Source of the DNA: Patescibacteria group bacterium
GTDB lineage: Bacteria > Patescibacteriota > Minisyncoccia > Minisyncoccales > JANBVM01
Direction of reading: 5' to 3'
DNA length: 43,297 nt
NCBI GenBank assembly: GCA_024238995.1
Contig: JANBVL010000005.1
Location: 1-43,297 of the forward strand
Both the position numbers and the translations under genes were made by a program. Position 1 is the first letter of the stretch. Each line of letters begins with the position of its first letter. The notes under the pieces were generated by a model. The model saw only the letters and a program-made list of their open reading frames with translations. It did no database searches and was not told where the DNA came from. This document shows positions 9,201 to 17,678 of the stretch, one piece after another.

Positions 9201-9909
9201 AGTACAGGAGATTTTTGAAGCTCGTATTCCTTCAGGAAAAGCTGAAATTTCTTTAACTGACGGCAAGGTAATAGAAATTACAGATGACAAGATTATAAAA
9301 ATTAAGAATAAAAGTGAAAAACTAAAAAGCAAGAAAAAAGACGTTTTAGAGTATAAGATTGTTCCTCAATCAACTATTTTGGTTAAACCAGGACAAACAG
9401 TTAAAAAAGGTGACCAGCTTTGTGAGGGCAGTTTAGATATAAAGGATTTATTTAAATTAGCTGACAGAGAAAGAACCTGGAGATACATAGTAAAAGAAAT
9501 TCAGAAGATTTATTTTTCTCAAGGTGCTCAAATTCATGATAAGCATTTAGAAGTTATTATTAGTCAGATGTTTTCCAGGGTTAAAATTAAAGATTCAGGA
9601 GACAGTAATTTTACTGCTGGAGAGATAGTTGAAAAAACAATCTTTCTTGAAGAGAATATTAGGTTAAAAGAACTGAAAAAAGCTAAAAAAGTAAAAAATC
9701 TTCAATTTGCCAAAGCCAGCCCTGTTCTATTAGGAATTTCAAAAGTAGCATTAACCACTGATTCGTTCTTGTCTGCAGCATCATTTCAAGAAACTTCCCG
9801 TGTTTTGATAAAAGCAGCCATTGAAGGAAAGGAAGATAGATTAAGAGGCTTGAAAGAAAATGTCATTATTGGTAAATTGATACCAGTTGGGACCGGCTTT
9901 AAAAAGTAA
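6250..9909 (+). CDS. rpoC: DNA-directed RNA polymerase subunit beta'
   Basis: The beta-prime subunit, carrying the catalytic magnesium site. The N-terminal zinc ribbon is visible ([20 protein letters not shown]), the catalytic NADFDGD loop is at about residues 523-529, the second zinc site is the [13 protein letters not shown] segment plus an upstream Cys, and the bridge/trigger region contains [15 protein letters not shown]. The C-terminal part ends [20 protein letters not shown] as usual. Residues ~175-200 form a Lys/Ser/Thr-rich stretch that looks like a flexible insertion in the clamp. At 1219 residues the protein is shorter than in E. coli (1407). It is transcribed with rpoB. Confidence 0.98.
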   Translation: [1219 protein letters not shown]

Positions 9910-9926
9910 CTGAATGAATATATAAT
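9898..9926 (+). promoter_or_regulatory. Possible ftsK promoter
   Basis: A perfect TATAAT lies 40 bases before the ftsK ATG, with TTTAAA 17 bases upstream overlapping the end of rpoC. The -35 box is weak (4 of 6), so the call rests on the -10 box and position. Confidence 0.4.
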
Positions 9927-9966
9927 GGTTAAGATATTTAATTAAGTCGTTAATCTTACTTTATTA

Positions 9967-12138
9967 ATGGCAAGAAAAAGAAGAAAAAATAAAAAGAATA
10001 AGAAGTTTCTACCAGAGCTAGATTTTTCTTTGCCAGAAGAAACACAAAGACACATATTGGGCATAGTGTCTTTTGTTTTAGCTTTGCTTTTTATTCTTAG
10101 TTATTTCAGCAAAGCAGGCATAGCAGGACAGTTTCTTTTTACAAGCTTTAATTTCTTAATAGGAAAAACTGTTTTTATTCTTCCTTTGCTCTTTCTTTTA
10201 ATGGGACTGTCTTTTTTCTCTGCTGGCTATAAAGAGGTTTTAAGACCTTCGCTTTTAGCAATTATTGCACTTGTAGTAGGAGTTTCTGGCATGCTTGAAA
10301 GATTGAGCCCTGGAATAAGGGAAGGGGGCTGGTTGGGGCATATTTTAACCTGGCCCTTGCTTAAATTATTTGGCTTATGGGTAACTCAGATTCTTTTTTT
10401 TGCAGGCATTGTGGTTGGAGCAGTGATTTTTTGGAATTTACTTAAAAAAGAATCAGTTAAAGACGACGAAGAGGACGAAGAAGAAAAAAAACCCTCTTTC
10501 ATTAAAAAAATATTTGCGCCATCTTTTAGAATAAAAAGTATTGAACCAGTTATCAAAGAAGAAAAAGAAACAAAAAAAGAAGAGAAAGAGCAGTCTTTAG
10601 ATTTGAAATCTCAAAAACCTAAGATAATGCCAGCATCAAGTGGTTATGAAATACCTCCTTTGGATTTACTAGATTTAACAAAAGGCAAACCTTCTCCAGG
10701 TAATATTAAGGTTAATTCAGCAGTAATTAAAAAAACATTAGAAAGCTTTGACATACCAGTAGAAATGTCAGAAATTAATATTGGCCCCACTGTCACTCAA
10801 TACTCTTTTAAGCCTGCTGAAGGAATAAAGCTTTCAAAAATTACTTCTCTGTCAAATGATTTAGCTTTAGCCTTAGCTGTTCATCCAGTAAGGATTGAAG
10901 CTCCTATTCCTGGAAAAAGTTTAGTTGGCATTGAAGTGCCGAATGAAGTCAGGGCTTTTGTCCGTTTAAGAAATCTTATTGCAGATTCTAAATTTCAAGA
11001 CCATGATTCTAATCTAATGCTTTGTTTTGGAAAAAATGTTTCTGGCAATTCTATTTATGCCAATTTGGCAAAAATGCCTCATTTATTAGTAGCTGGTTCA
11101 ACAGGAACAGGTAAGACAATTTTTTTGAATAACTTGATTATTTCTTTGCTTTATAAAAATTCACCTGATACTTTAAGACTGGTTTTAATTGATCCAAAAA
11201 GAGTTGAGTTTATAATTTACAACGAGCTTCCTCATCTTTTATGTCCGGTTATTGTTGACCCTCAAAGAGCAACTAATGCTCTGAAATGGTTAACAGAAGA
11301 AATGGACAGACGATTTAAAACCTTGGCTCAAGTACGTTCAAAAAATATTGCCGGTTATAATGAAAAAGCAGCAGACAGCGAGTTAGAGCTTCTCCCATAC
11401 ATTGTTGTAGTAATTGATGAATTAGCTGACTTAATGGCTGCTAAGGGAAGGGAGGTGGAAAGCGCAATAGTAAGACTGGCTCAGATGGCAAGAGCAGTTG
11501 GGATTCATCTGATAGTTGCAACTCAAAGGCCATCAGTCGAGATTATTACAGGTTTAATAAAAGCGAATATAACATCACGCGTAACTTTTCAAGTTGCTTC
11601 ACAGATTGACTCTAGAACTGTTCTTGATACTAGCGGGGCTGAAAAATTACTTGGTTTAGGAGATATGCTTTTTATTTCTAATGAGAATATCAAACCAAAA
11701 AGAATTCAAGGCCCATATGTTTCAGAAAAAGAAGTAAAAAAAATAACAAAGTGGATAAGTTCTAAAATAGAAGAATATTTAACAGAGACAGCAGATTTAG
11801 AAATTGAAGAAGTTAAAGATAGTTTAACAAAAGCACTAGAGCAAACAGAAGTAGAATTAACAGAAGATTCAGAAAGCTCTGGTTTTGATGATTCTTTATA
11901 TGAAGATGCAAAAAGAATTGTTGTTGAAAATAAAAGAGCTTCTGCGTCACTTCTCCAGAGGAAACTAAGAGTAGGGTATGCAAGAGCTGCTCGGTTAATA
12001 GATATGTTAGAAGGAAATAAAATTGTAGGGCCAAGCAAAGGATCAAAACCCAGAGAAGTTTTTCTTGTAGAAGAAGCTAGGGAATATGACGATGACGATA
12101 TTGATAACAATGAAGAAGGAGAATGGGAGCAAGTATAA
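9967..12138 (+). CDS. ftsK: DNA translocase FtsK/SpoIIIE
   Basis: A hexameric ATP-driven DNA pump that clears the chromosome from the division septum. There are four hydrophobic segments in residues ~28-158, an acidic/Lys-rich linker (~160-220), then the alpha/beta motor domains. Walker A (GSTGTGKT) is at ~377-384, Walker B (VVVIDELADLM) at ~480-490, and the FtsK signature ATQRPSVEIITGLIKANI follows. The C-terminal gamma winged helix (LYEDAKRIVVENKRASASLL, then VGYARAARLIDMLE) recognises oriented chromosomal sequences and activates XerD in relatives. The length of 723 residues is typical for non-enterobacterial forms. It lies between rpoC and recA on the same strand. Confidence 0.96.
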   Translation: MARKRRKNKKNKKFLPELDFSLPEETQRHILGIVSFVLALLFILSYFSKAGIAGQFLFTSFNFLIGKTVFILPLLFLLMGLSFFSAGYKEVLRPSLLAIIALVVGVSGMLERLSPGIREGGWLGHILTWPLLKLFGLWVTQILFFAGIVVGAVIFWNLLKKESVKDDEEDEEEKKPSFIKKIFAPSFRIKSIEPVIKEEKETKKEEKEQSLDLKSQKPKIMPASSGYEIPPLDLLDLTKGKPSPGNIKVNSAVIKKTLESFDIPVEMSEINIGPTVTQYSFKPAEGIKLSKITSLSNDLALALAVHPVRIEAPIPGKSLVGIEVPNEVRAFVRLRNLIADSKFQDHDSNLMLCFGKNVSGNSIYANLAKMPHLLVAGSTGTGKTIFLNNLIISLLYKNSPDTLRLVLIDPKRVEFIIYNELPHLLCPVIVDPQRATNALKWLTEEMDRRFKTLAQVRSKNIAGYNEKAADSELELLPYIVVVIDELADLMAAKGREVESAIVRLAQMARAVGIHLIVATQRPSVEIITGLIKANITSRVTFQVASQIDSRTVLDTSGAEKLLGLGDMLFISNENIKPKRIQGPYVSEKEVKKITKWISSKIEEYLTETADLEIEEVKDSLTKALEQTEVELTEDSESSGFDDSLYEDAKRIVVENKRASASLLQRKLRVGYARAARLIDMLEGNKIVGPSKGSKPREVFLVEEAREYDDDDIDNNEEGEWEQV

Positions 12139-12221
12139 TTTCTATATAGTATAATAAAAAGAGAAGAGTATGCCGTCTTTATTCTTATTAATTTTAAAAA
12201 AGTAATGATTAAAAAATAAAT

Positions 12222-13226
12222 ATGGAAAAAAAGGAAAAAACAAAAAACGAAAAGAAAGATTTAAGTGATGCATTAAGCGAAATTCAGCAAAGGTTTGGAG
12301 AAGGCTCTATAATGAAGCTTAGCGAAGCTGCTGAATTTTCCAGTGTTGAAGTGATTCCAACAGGTTCTTTTTCGTTGGATTTAGCGCTTGGTGTAGGCGG
12401 GTTTCCAAAAGGCAGGGTAGTTGAGATTTATGGTTCTGAAATGACTGGAAAAACAACATTGGCGCTTCATGCTTTAGCCAGTGCTCAAAAACAAGGCGGA
12501 GTTGGAGCTTTTATTGATGCTGAGCATGCTTTAGATCCTGATTACGCAAAAAAAATTGGAATAAATATTGATGATTTGTTGATTTCCCAACCTGATTCTG
12601 GAGAACAAGCTCTTCAAATTGTTGAAACTTTAGTTAAATCAGGAGAAGTTGATGTAATAGTAGTGGATTCTGTTGCAGCATTAGTTCCTGAAGCTGAAAT
12701 TGCAGGGGAAATGGGACAATTCCAAATTGGTCTTCAGGCAAGATTAATGAGTCAGGCGCTAAGAAAACTTTCTGGGATAATTTCTAAATCAAAAGTAAGA
12801 ACAGTAGTTATTTTCTTAAACCAAACAAGAATGAAAATAGGAGTAATGTTTGGCAATCCTGAAACAACTCCAGGCGGTTTGGCTTTAAAATTTTATGCAT
12901 CTGTTAGAGTAAATTTAAGAAGAAGTGCTCAGATAAAGCATGGAGACAATATTATTGGGAATAGAGTAAAAGCAAAAATAGTTAAAAATAAAGTTGCTGC
13001 TCCATTTAAGGTTGCTGAATTTGACATTTATTACAACGAGGGAATCTCATATGTTTCAGATATTATAAATACTGGCGTTAAATATGAAGTTGTTAAAAGA
13101 TCAGGCGCTAGCCTTCAATACCAAGACATTAAACTTGGCAGAGGAATGGAAGCTAGCAAACGGTTTTTAAAAGAAAATCCAAAGATCTTAAAGCAGATTA
13201 AAAAAGCAATTATTGAACAGGTGTAA
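12222..13226 (+). CDS. recA: Recombinase RecA
   Basis: Forms ATP-dependent filaments on single-stranded DNA for homologous recombination and SOS induction. A Lys/Glu-rich N-terminal tail precedes the standard start ([20 protein letters not shown]). Walker A at 71-78 is GSEMTGKT, differing from the usual GPESSGKT at three positions but keeping the essential Gly-Lys-Thr. Other marks are [25 protein letters not shown], the L1/L2 DNA-binding region, and [20 protein letters not shown]. The acidic C-terminal tail of E. coli RecA is absent (334 versus 353 residues). Two TATAAT hexamers lie at 12134 and 12150 without convincing -35 boxes. No LexA box was seen. Confidence 0.97.
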   Translation: MEKKEKTKNEKKDLSDALSEIQQRFGEGSIMKLSEAAEFSSVEVIPTGSFSLDLALGVGGFPKGRVVEIYGSEMTGKTTLALHALASAQKQGGVGAFIDAEHALDPDYAKKIGINIDDLLISQPDSGEQALQIVETLVKSGEVDVIVVDSVAALVPEAEIAGEMGQFQIGLQARLMSQALRKLSGIISKSKVRTVVIFLNQTRMKIGVMFGNPETTPGGLALKFYASVRVNLRRSAQIKHGDNIIGNRVKAKIVKNKVAAPFKVAEFDIYYNEGISYVSDIINTGVKYEVVKRSGASLQYQDIKLGRGMEASKRFLKENPKILKQIKKAIIEQV

Positions 13227-13230
13227 AATA

Positions 13231-13258
13231 AAAACAGAACTTTTTTAAAGTCTGTTTT
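13231..13258. terminator. Bidirectional terminator between recA and rpsR
   Basis: AAAACAGA-ACTTT and AAAGT-CTGTTTT pair into a 12-bp stem with one bulged A and a three-base loop. On the minus strand it is followed by TTTTTATTTT, so it serves the rpsR operon well; on the plus strand the U-tract is within the stem. Confidence 0.7.
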
Positions 13259-13276
13259 GATCTCAAATAACCTGTT

Positions 13277-13474
13277 TTACTTAATTGTATATGCAAGTAA
13301 GCCTAAAAACCTTGCTCTTTTAATAGCCTGAGATAATCTTCTTTGATGAGAAGAACATGTTTCTGTTCTTTTTCTTGCTTTGATTTTTGCTAAACCAGAA
13401 ACAAACTTTGTTAAAAGTTTAGTGTTTTTGTAATCAATTTCTTTAATATTTCTCTGACAAAAATAACAAGGCAT
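13277..13474 (-). CDS. rpsR: 30S ribosomal protein S18
   Basis: A 65-residue basic protein, part of the platform of the small ribosomal subunit next to S6. It shows the conserved core DYKNTKLLTKFVSGLAKIKA and the RRLSQAIKRARFLGLLAYT ending. The N-terminus is short and holds a CxxC pair (MPCYFCQRN), plausibly part of a zinc site as in C-plus forms, although the third Cys is further along (ETCSSHQRR). It is the last gene of the rpsF-ssb-rpsR operon but is separated from ssb by an inserted HNH-type gene. It ends just before the terminator shared with recA. Confidence 0.95.
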   Translation of the reverse strand: MPCYFCQRNIKEIDYKNTKLLTKFVSGLAKIKARKRTETCSSHQRRLSQAIKRARFLGLLAYTIK

Positions 13475-13509
13475 AGTGTTTTTTCTTTTGCAAAATAAAT
13501 TTTTCTAGA

Positions 13510-14181
13510 TTAACTAATATAATGATTTCCCTTTTTAATATTTTCTATTTTTTCTAATGGTTGCAGATTTTTCAAATCCCAACATTGTTTAAATTCTAAA
13601 TCGTCTGGAGAGATATAATTGAACAAACTCTTTGGTTTCACATGATCAATTACCCAATAGCTTCCATAATTATCCCAATTCATTTTATTGTCAAATTGTC
13701 TTTCTAAACATTCTATTAATTCTTTTAAAGCAAAATCGACTAAAGTTTCCCATTTTCGTCCAGCCTTTTTATCTTTTAAAGAAACCCAAATAGCTGTACC
13801 TATATTTTCATTAAGACGATATTTTGGATCTGTCTTTCTTTTATATTTTTGCCACTTCCCTTTATATCGCAATATTTTTTCTTTATTTTCTCGGCTGTAC
13901 TTTCTCTGACGCCATTGTATCTTTTCTCTATTTTTCTGATAATATTTTTTACATTGTTGCAATCTTTTCTCTCTATTCCTTTGATACCACTCTTCATGAT
14001 ATCGCGTTCTCTTTTCTCTATTCTTTTGATAATATTCTTTGTGTTGTAGTCGTACTTTTTCTTTATTCTTTTGATACCATTTCTTACTATACAATTGCAT
14101 TCTTTTTTGTATCCTTTCTTTGTTCTTTTGATAATACTCTTTTTTGTTTTGCCGCTCTTTCTCGTTGTATTTATAGGCCAT
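13510..14181 (-). CDS. HNH-like endonuclease with N-terminal 15-residue tandem repeats
   Basis: A 223-residue protein when started at MAYKYNEKERQ; the longer frame start at 14220 is less likely because nothing in those residues fits. The first half is a highly charged run of repeats of the type YYQKNREK followed by seven variable residues, probably a long helix that binds nucleic acid. The C-terminal part has WVIDHVKPKSLF and later LKNLQPLEKIENIKKGN. This matches the HNH-type pattern of phage and algal-virus proteins in which the IDH pair and the NLQPL..N..KGN segment form the metal site. It sits between ssb and rpsR, where bacteria normally have no gene, so it is probably a free-standing homing-type endonuclease inserted into a ribosomal operon. 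Its target is unknown. Confidence 0.7.
   Translation of the reverse strand: MAYKYNEKERQNKKEYYQKNKERIQKRMQLYSKKWYQKNKEKVRLQHKEYYQKNREKRTRYHEEWYQRNREKRLQQCKKYYQKNREKIQWRQRKYSRENKEKILRYKGKWQKYKRKTDPKYRLNENIGTAIWVSLKDKKAGRKWETLVDFALKELIECLERQFDNKMNWDNYGSYWVIDHVKPKSLFNYISPDDLEFKQCWDLKNLQPLEKIENIKKGNHYIS
13855..14136 (-). repeat. Coding tandem repeat, unit 45 bp (15 residues), about 6 copies
   Basis: Units read Y/W-Y-Q-K-N-R/K-E-K plus seven variable residues. Four successive units are exactly 15 residues, the first is expanded to 19, and the last is degenerate (YSRENKEK). They give a helical, Lys/Arg/Gln-rich N-terminal arm to the HNH-like protein. Confidence 0.8.
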
Positions 14182-14293
14182 AATTCCTATAATTAATTTA
14201 CTTAAATAGTGAACACTCAAAAGATATGATAAATAAAAAAAAAGCTCATTTATCTATTACTTCATTATAGACTTTTTAAGAGTTTTTATCAAC

Positions 14294-14755
14294 TCAAAAG
14301 GGGATTTGAGATACATCAATTTCTCCTTCGTTTTCTTCAATAACTGGAATGTCTTCTGATTTTATATCTTTGGTGGCTTGTTTGGGTTGTTGACTGGGCT
14401 GCTGAGGTGCAGACGTTGCCTGGGATGCGCTTTTTGGCCCTAACTGCAAGCGTTCACCTATGATTTCAGTTCTATATTTTTTATTACCAGATGAATCTTC
14501 CCAGCTTCTGGTTTTAACCCTTCCTTCTAAAAAAGCTAAAGAGCCTTTTGTTAAATACTGGGAAGCAATTTCAGCTAATCTGCCGAATAAAACAATATTA
14601 TGAAACTCTGCCTGTTGTTGTTTTTGGCCTGATTTGTCAGTGTAAAAAATGTCAGTGGCAAGTCCGAAATTAGCAACTTGATTTCCTGAAGGAAGAGTCT
14701 TTAATTCTGGATCGCGAGTTAGTCTGCCTATTAAAAATATTTTATTTAAATTCAT
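14294..14755 (-). CDS. ssb: Single-stranded DNA-binding protein
   Basis: An OB-fold protein that coats single-stranded DNA in replication and repair. The OB domain spans residues 1-~105 with standard blocks NKIFLIGRLTRDPELK, the FHNIVLFGRLAEIASQYL region and KGSLAFLEGRVKTRSWED. The tail is Gln/Pro/Ser-rich and disordered, and ends in the acidic tip EIDVSQIPF that recruits partner proteins in other bacteria. It lies 14 bases after rpsF; the usual next gene, rpsR, is displaced by the HNH-like gene. Confidence 0.96.
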   Translation of the reverse strand: MNLNKIFLIGRLTRDPELKTLPSGNQVANFGLATDIFYTDKSGQKQQQAEFHNIVLFGRLAEIASQYLTKGSLAFLEGRVKTRSWEDSSGNKKYRTEIIGERLQLGPKSASQATSAPQQPSQQPKQATKDIKSEDIPVIEENEGEIDVSQIPF

Positions 14756-14769
14756 AACGATTAGAGATC

Positions 14770-15189
14770 TTATTGATCGCCTAATATCTCTTCTAATTTT
14801 TTTTCAATTTCTTTTAATTCGACCTTTTGTTTTGGTTTAAGCTCAACGCCTTTAACTTCTTTTAAGGGTTTGGTCGTCCTTTTTCGTACGGGCTTAGTTC
14901 TTACAATAATTTTCTTAAACATTAAATGCCTTATAATGTTTTTTTCTGATGTTAGTTCATCTTTAATAATTTTTAATTTTTCTGGTTCTAAATTAAAACT
15001 TAAACCGGTTAAAAATGCTTCAGTGGAATTTTTAATTTCATAAGCTAAAACCTGTCTATTTAAAATCTCTGTTTTTTTAATAAAACCGCCTTCTTTTTTC
15101 ACTAAAGACTTTATTTTCTCTCCTATGTTCTTAGCATCTTGCTCTGAAAGTTGGGGAGAAATCAAATAATCAAGTTGATATAATTGCAT
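14770..15189 (-). CDS. rpsF: 30S ribosomal protein S6
   Basis: Binds S18 and the central domain of 16S rRNA. The ferredoxin-like fold is recognisable in MQLYQLDYLISPQLSEQDAK, then ILNRQVLAYEIKNSTEAFLT and IRHLMFKKIIV. A Lys-rich C-terminal extension follows (about 35 residues, ending KKLEEILGDQ), longer than in E. coli but common in related genomes. First gene of rpsF-ssb-(HNH)-rpsR. The start follows an A-rich leader without a Shine-Dalgarno sequence. Confidence 0.93.
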   Translation of the reverse strand: MQLYQLDYLISPQLSEQDAKNIGEKIKSLVKKEGGFIKKTEILNRQVLAYEIKNSTEAFLTGLSFNLEPEKLKIIKDELTSEKNIIRHLMFKKIIVRTKPVRKRTTKPLKEVKGVELKPKQKVELKEIEKKLEEILGDQ

Positions 15190-15232
15190 ATTTTTTTATG
15201 ATTTATTCGCGTTAATTTGTAATTATTCGTGG

Positions 15233-16255
15233 CTATATTTTAAATTCAATAATATCACCATTACTGATAATATGGTCCTTGCCAACTATTTTTATTAATC
15301 CTTTTTCTCTTGCTTTTTGCCAGGAGCCAATAGAAACAAGTTCATTCCAGTCAATTAATTCTGCCCTAATAAATTTATTTTCAAAATCTGAATGAACCAC
15401 TCCTCCAGCTTCTGGGATTTTTGAATTTTTAACTATTGTCCAGGCTTTTACTTCTTTCCCGCCAGCTACTGTAAAAAAAGTAATCAGACTCAAAATATCA
15501 TAGCAAGCCAGGATTAATTTATCAAGCTGGGATTCTAAATTAAGTTCTTTTTTTTCTTTTTTTGATAATTCCAAAATACCTTCTTCGTCTTTTAAATTTA
15601 TCATTAGATGCCTGTCTTGTATATGTTCAAAATTGGTTTTGTCATCAGTGTTTAGAATATAGAAAACTGGTTTATTTGTCAGCATCCTGTAATCTTTTAT
15701 TATAGCTTTTTCTTCTTCTATTAGTTCAATTTCTGAAATAAGCTTTCCTTTATCAGCCTGCTCTTTTATTTTTTTTAAAATTTTAATTTTTTTAACTTCT
15801 TGTCTTTTTTTCTCAAGTTTTGAGATTGAGCTTTCTAAGGTTTCTAAATCTTTCATCAGTAGTTCAATATTTACAACTTCAATTTCTTTTAAAGGATCAA
15901 TTTGTCCTAGAACATTTTCAACTTCAGGATTTTCAAAAGCCCTTACTACTTGTAAAATCGCATCGCACTCCCTTATTTGTGCTAAAAATTGATTTCCCAA
16001 ACCCTGGCCCTTGTGCGCTTCTTTTACAAGCCCTGCAATATCAACAAACTCAATTGTGGTAGGAGTGGTTTTTTCTGGCTTAATAATCTCACTTATCTGA
16101 ATCAGTCTATTATCTGGAACAGAAACTTTTCCTAGGTTTGGTTCAATTGTAGTGAATGGTCTGGGAGCAATCTTTACTTCTTTTTTAGTTAATGCTTTAA
16201 AAAGAGTAGATTTACCAACATTTGGCAGCCCAATGATTCCTATTGAGAAGCTCAT
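15233..16255 (-). CDS. ychF: Ribosome-associated GTPase/ATPase YchF (Obg family)
   Basis: An OLA1/YchF-type P-loop NTPase that binds ribosomes and prefers ATP in studied cases. The start is placed at MSFSIGIIGLPNVGKSTLFK, because the 34 residues before it in the longer frame are unlike the family. G1 is GLPNVGKST, G3 is DIAGLVKEAHKGQGLGN, the NxxE-type motif region is around YILNTDDK, and the C-terminal TGS-like domain includes KAWTIV and ...EAGGVVHSDFENKFIRAELI. At 340 residues it is slightly short compared with 363. Its start lies inside the promoter region of the divergent phosphomannomutase gene, and a TATCAT 7 bases before the ATG suggests a nearly leaderless transcript. Confidence 0.95.
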   Translation of the reverse strand: MSFSIGIIGLPNVGKSTLFKALTKKEVKIAPRPFTTIEPNLGKVSVPDNRLIQISEIIKPEKTTPTTIEFVDIAGLVKEAHKGQGLGNQFLAQIRECDAILQVVRAFENPEVENVLGQIDPLKEIEVVNIELLMKDLETLESSISKLEKKRQEVKKIKILKKIKEQADKGKLISEIELIEEEKAIIKDYRMLTNKPVFYILNTDDKTNFEHIQDRHLMINLKDEEGILELSKKEKKELNLESQLDKLILACYDILSLITFFTVAGGKEVKAWTIVKNSKIPEAGGVVHSDFENKFIRAELIDWNELVSIGSWQKAREKGLIKIVGKDHIISNGDIIEFKI

Positions 16256-16271
16256 AGGCCAATGATATAAT
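16243..16271 (+). promoter_or_regulatory. Promoter of the phosphomannomutase/phosphoglucomutase gene
   Basis: TTGAGA and TATAAT with a 17-base spacer, 33 bases before the ATG at 16305. The -35 box lies inside the beginning of the divergent ychF gene, so the two promoters overlap head to head. Confidence 0.6.
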
Positions 16272-16304
16272 AAAATTGCTTCAAAATCAACATTTACTAT
16301 CAAT

Positions 16305-17678
16305 ATGATAAACGAAGAAATTTTCAGAGAATATGATATCAGAGGAGTGGTAGGCAAGGATTTAAACCCTAATATTATTAATTTGCTTGGAAAAGCTTTT
16401 GGAACTTATCTTTTAGAAAGAGGTGTTAAAGATGTTTTAGTAGGCAGAGATTCCAGAGCCACATCAGAAGAATATAAGAGGGCCATGATTCAAGGGCTAA
16501 TCTCTTGCGGTTGTAATGTTGTTGATATCGGCCTTATTGTTACATCATTTCTTTATTTTGCTCGTCAACACTACAAAATAGACGGAGGTGCTATGATCAC
16601 TGCAAGTCATAATCCAGCTGATTGGAATGGCTTAAAGCTTTGCCACGGTTTAAACGCAATAGTTGGAGATGAAATACAAAAAGTAAAGAATATCCTAATA
16701 TCAGAAAAATTTAAAACTGGCAAAGGCAGTATAAAATCTCTTGATGTTGTTCCTGCATATTTTGGAGAAGTTCAGAAAAGAGTAAAAATGAATAAAAAAT
16801 TAAAAATTGTTGTTGATTGTGGGAATGCAACTCCTCATGCACCTGATTTTTTAGAAAAACTAGGACATGAAGTTATTCCTTTTTCCTGTAAAATAGACTC
16901 AAGCTTTCCCAGAGGAGCAATGGATCCTGCCAAACTAGATCATTACAAAGATTTAATTGAACAAGTAAAAAAACAGCAGGCAGATATTGGAATCATATTT
17001 GATGGGGATGGAGATAGGGTGGGCTTTGTGGATGAGAAGGGCCAGATTTGGCTAGGGGACATGATTTTAACCCTTCTTGTAAGAAACATAATGCCAAAAC
17101 ATCTTGGCAGGAAAGTTATTATTGAATTAAAAGATTCAGAAATTGTTGCTGAAGAAACAAAGAGATTGGGAGGAATTCCTATTTTTTGGAAAACAGGCCA
17201 CGCCTTGTTAGATCATAAAGTTCATGAAGAGAATGCAATCCTTTGCGGAGAAATGAGTTGTCATTACTGGGTGGTTGATAATTGGTATGAGTTTGATGAT
17301 GCTTTTTATGCATTAGCCAGAGTATTAGAGATTGTTGCGAACTCAAATAAAAAACTGTCTCAATTAATGGAAGAGATACCAAAGTATCCCTCAACACCAG
17401 AGCATAGAATCCCTTGTCCAGAAGATAAGAAATTTACTCTTGTTAAAGAGCTAGTAGAATATTTTAGGCCGCAGTGTTATAAGGTCATAGATATAGATGG
17501 GATAAGAGGATATATTGAAGACGGCTGGTTTTTAATAAGAACTTCAAACACCCAACCTTTAATAACAATTAGAGCTGAAGCAAAAACTAAAGAGGGACTG
17601 GAAAAAATAAAAAAGATTGTAAAAACAAAAATAGATCAATATGATTACATGGACTTTGATTGGAGAAAGGATTTTTAA
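16305..17678 (+). CDS. Phosphomannomutase/phosphoglucomutase
   Basis: Interconverts hexose 1- and 6-phosphates and feeds nucleotide-sugar synthesis. Four alpha-D-phosphohexomutase domains can be recognised: the start FREYDIRGVVGKDLNP, the phosphoserine loop ITASHNPADWNGLK with Ser101 as catalytic residue, the metal loop DGDGDRVGF at ~232, the sugar-binding GEMSCHYWV (usual form GEMSGH), and the phosphate-binding RTSNTQPLITIRAEA near the end. In the sugar loop Cys replaces the usual Gly. Whether mannose or glucose phosphates are preferred cannot be decided. Its product would be the substrate for the nucleotidyltransferases at 21-23 kb. It overlaps the convergent trpS by 4 bases. Confidence 0.93.
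   Translation: MINEEIFREYDIRGVVGKDLNPNIINLLGKAFGTYLLERGVKDVLVGRDSRATSEEYKRAMIQGLISCGCNVVDIGLIVTSFLYFARQHYKIDGGAMITASHNPADWNGLKLCHGLNAIVGDEIQKVKNILISEKFKTGKGSIKSLDVVPAYFGEVQKRVKMNKKLKIVVDCGNATPHAPDFLEKLGHEVIPFSCKIDSSFPRGAMDPAKLDHYKDLIEQVKKQQADIGIIFDGDGDRVGFVDEKGQIWLGDMILTLLVRNIMPKHLGRKVIIELKDSEIVAEETKRLGGIPIFWKTGHALLDHKVHEENAILCGEMSCHYWVVDNWYEFDDAFYALARVLEIVANSNKKLSQLMEEIPKYPSTPEHRIPCPEDKKFTLVKELVEYFRPQCYKVIDIDGIRGYIEDGWFLIRTSNTQPLITIRAEAKTKEGLEKIKKIVKTKIDQYDYMDFDWRKDF

Noticed and set aside
11706-12110. Ser/Leu-rich minus-strand frames opposite ftsK
   Set aside because: Antisense shadows of an A-rich coding region; ftsK domain structure over the same bases is unambiguous.
13824-14183. Plus-strand frames opposite the HNH-like gene
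   Set aside because: Hydrophobic antisense shadows produced by the Lys/Tyr-rich repeats of the minus-strand gene; no start signals and no conserved pattern.
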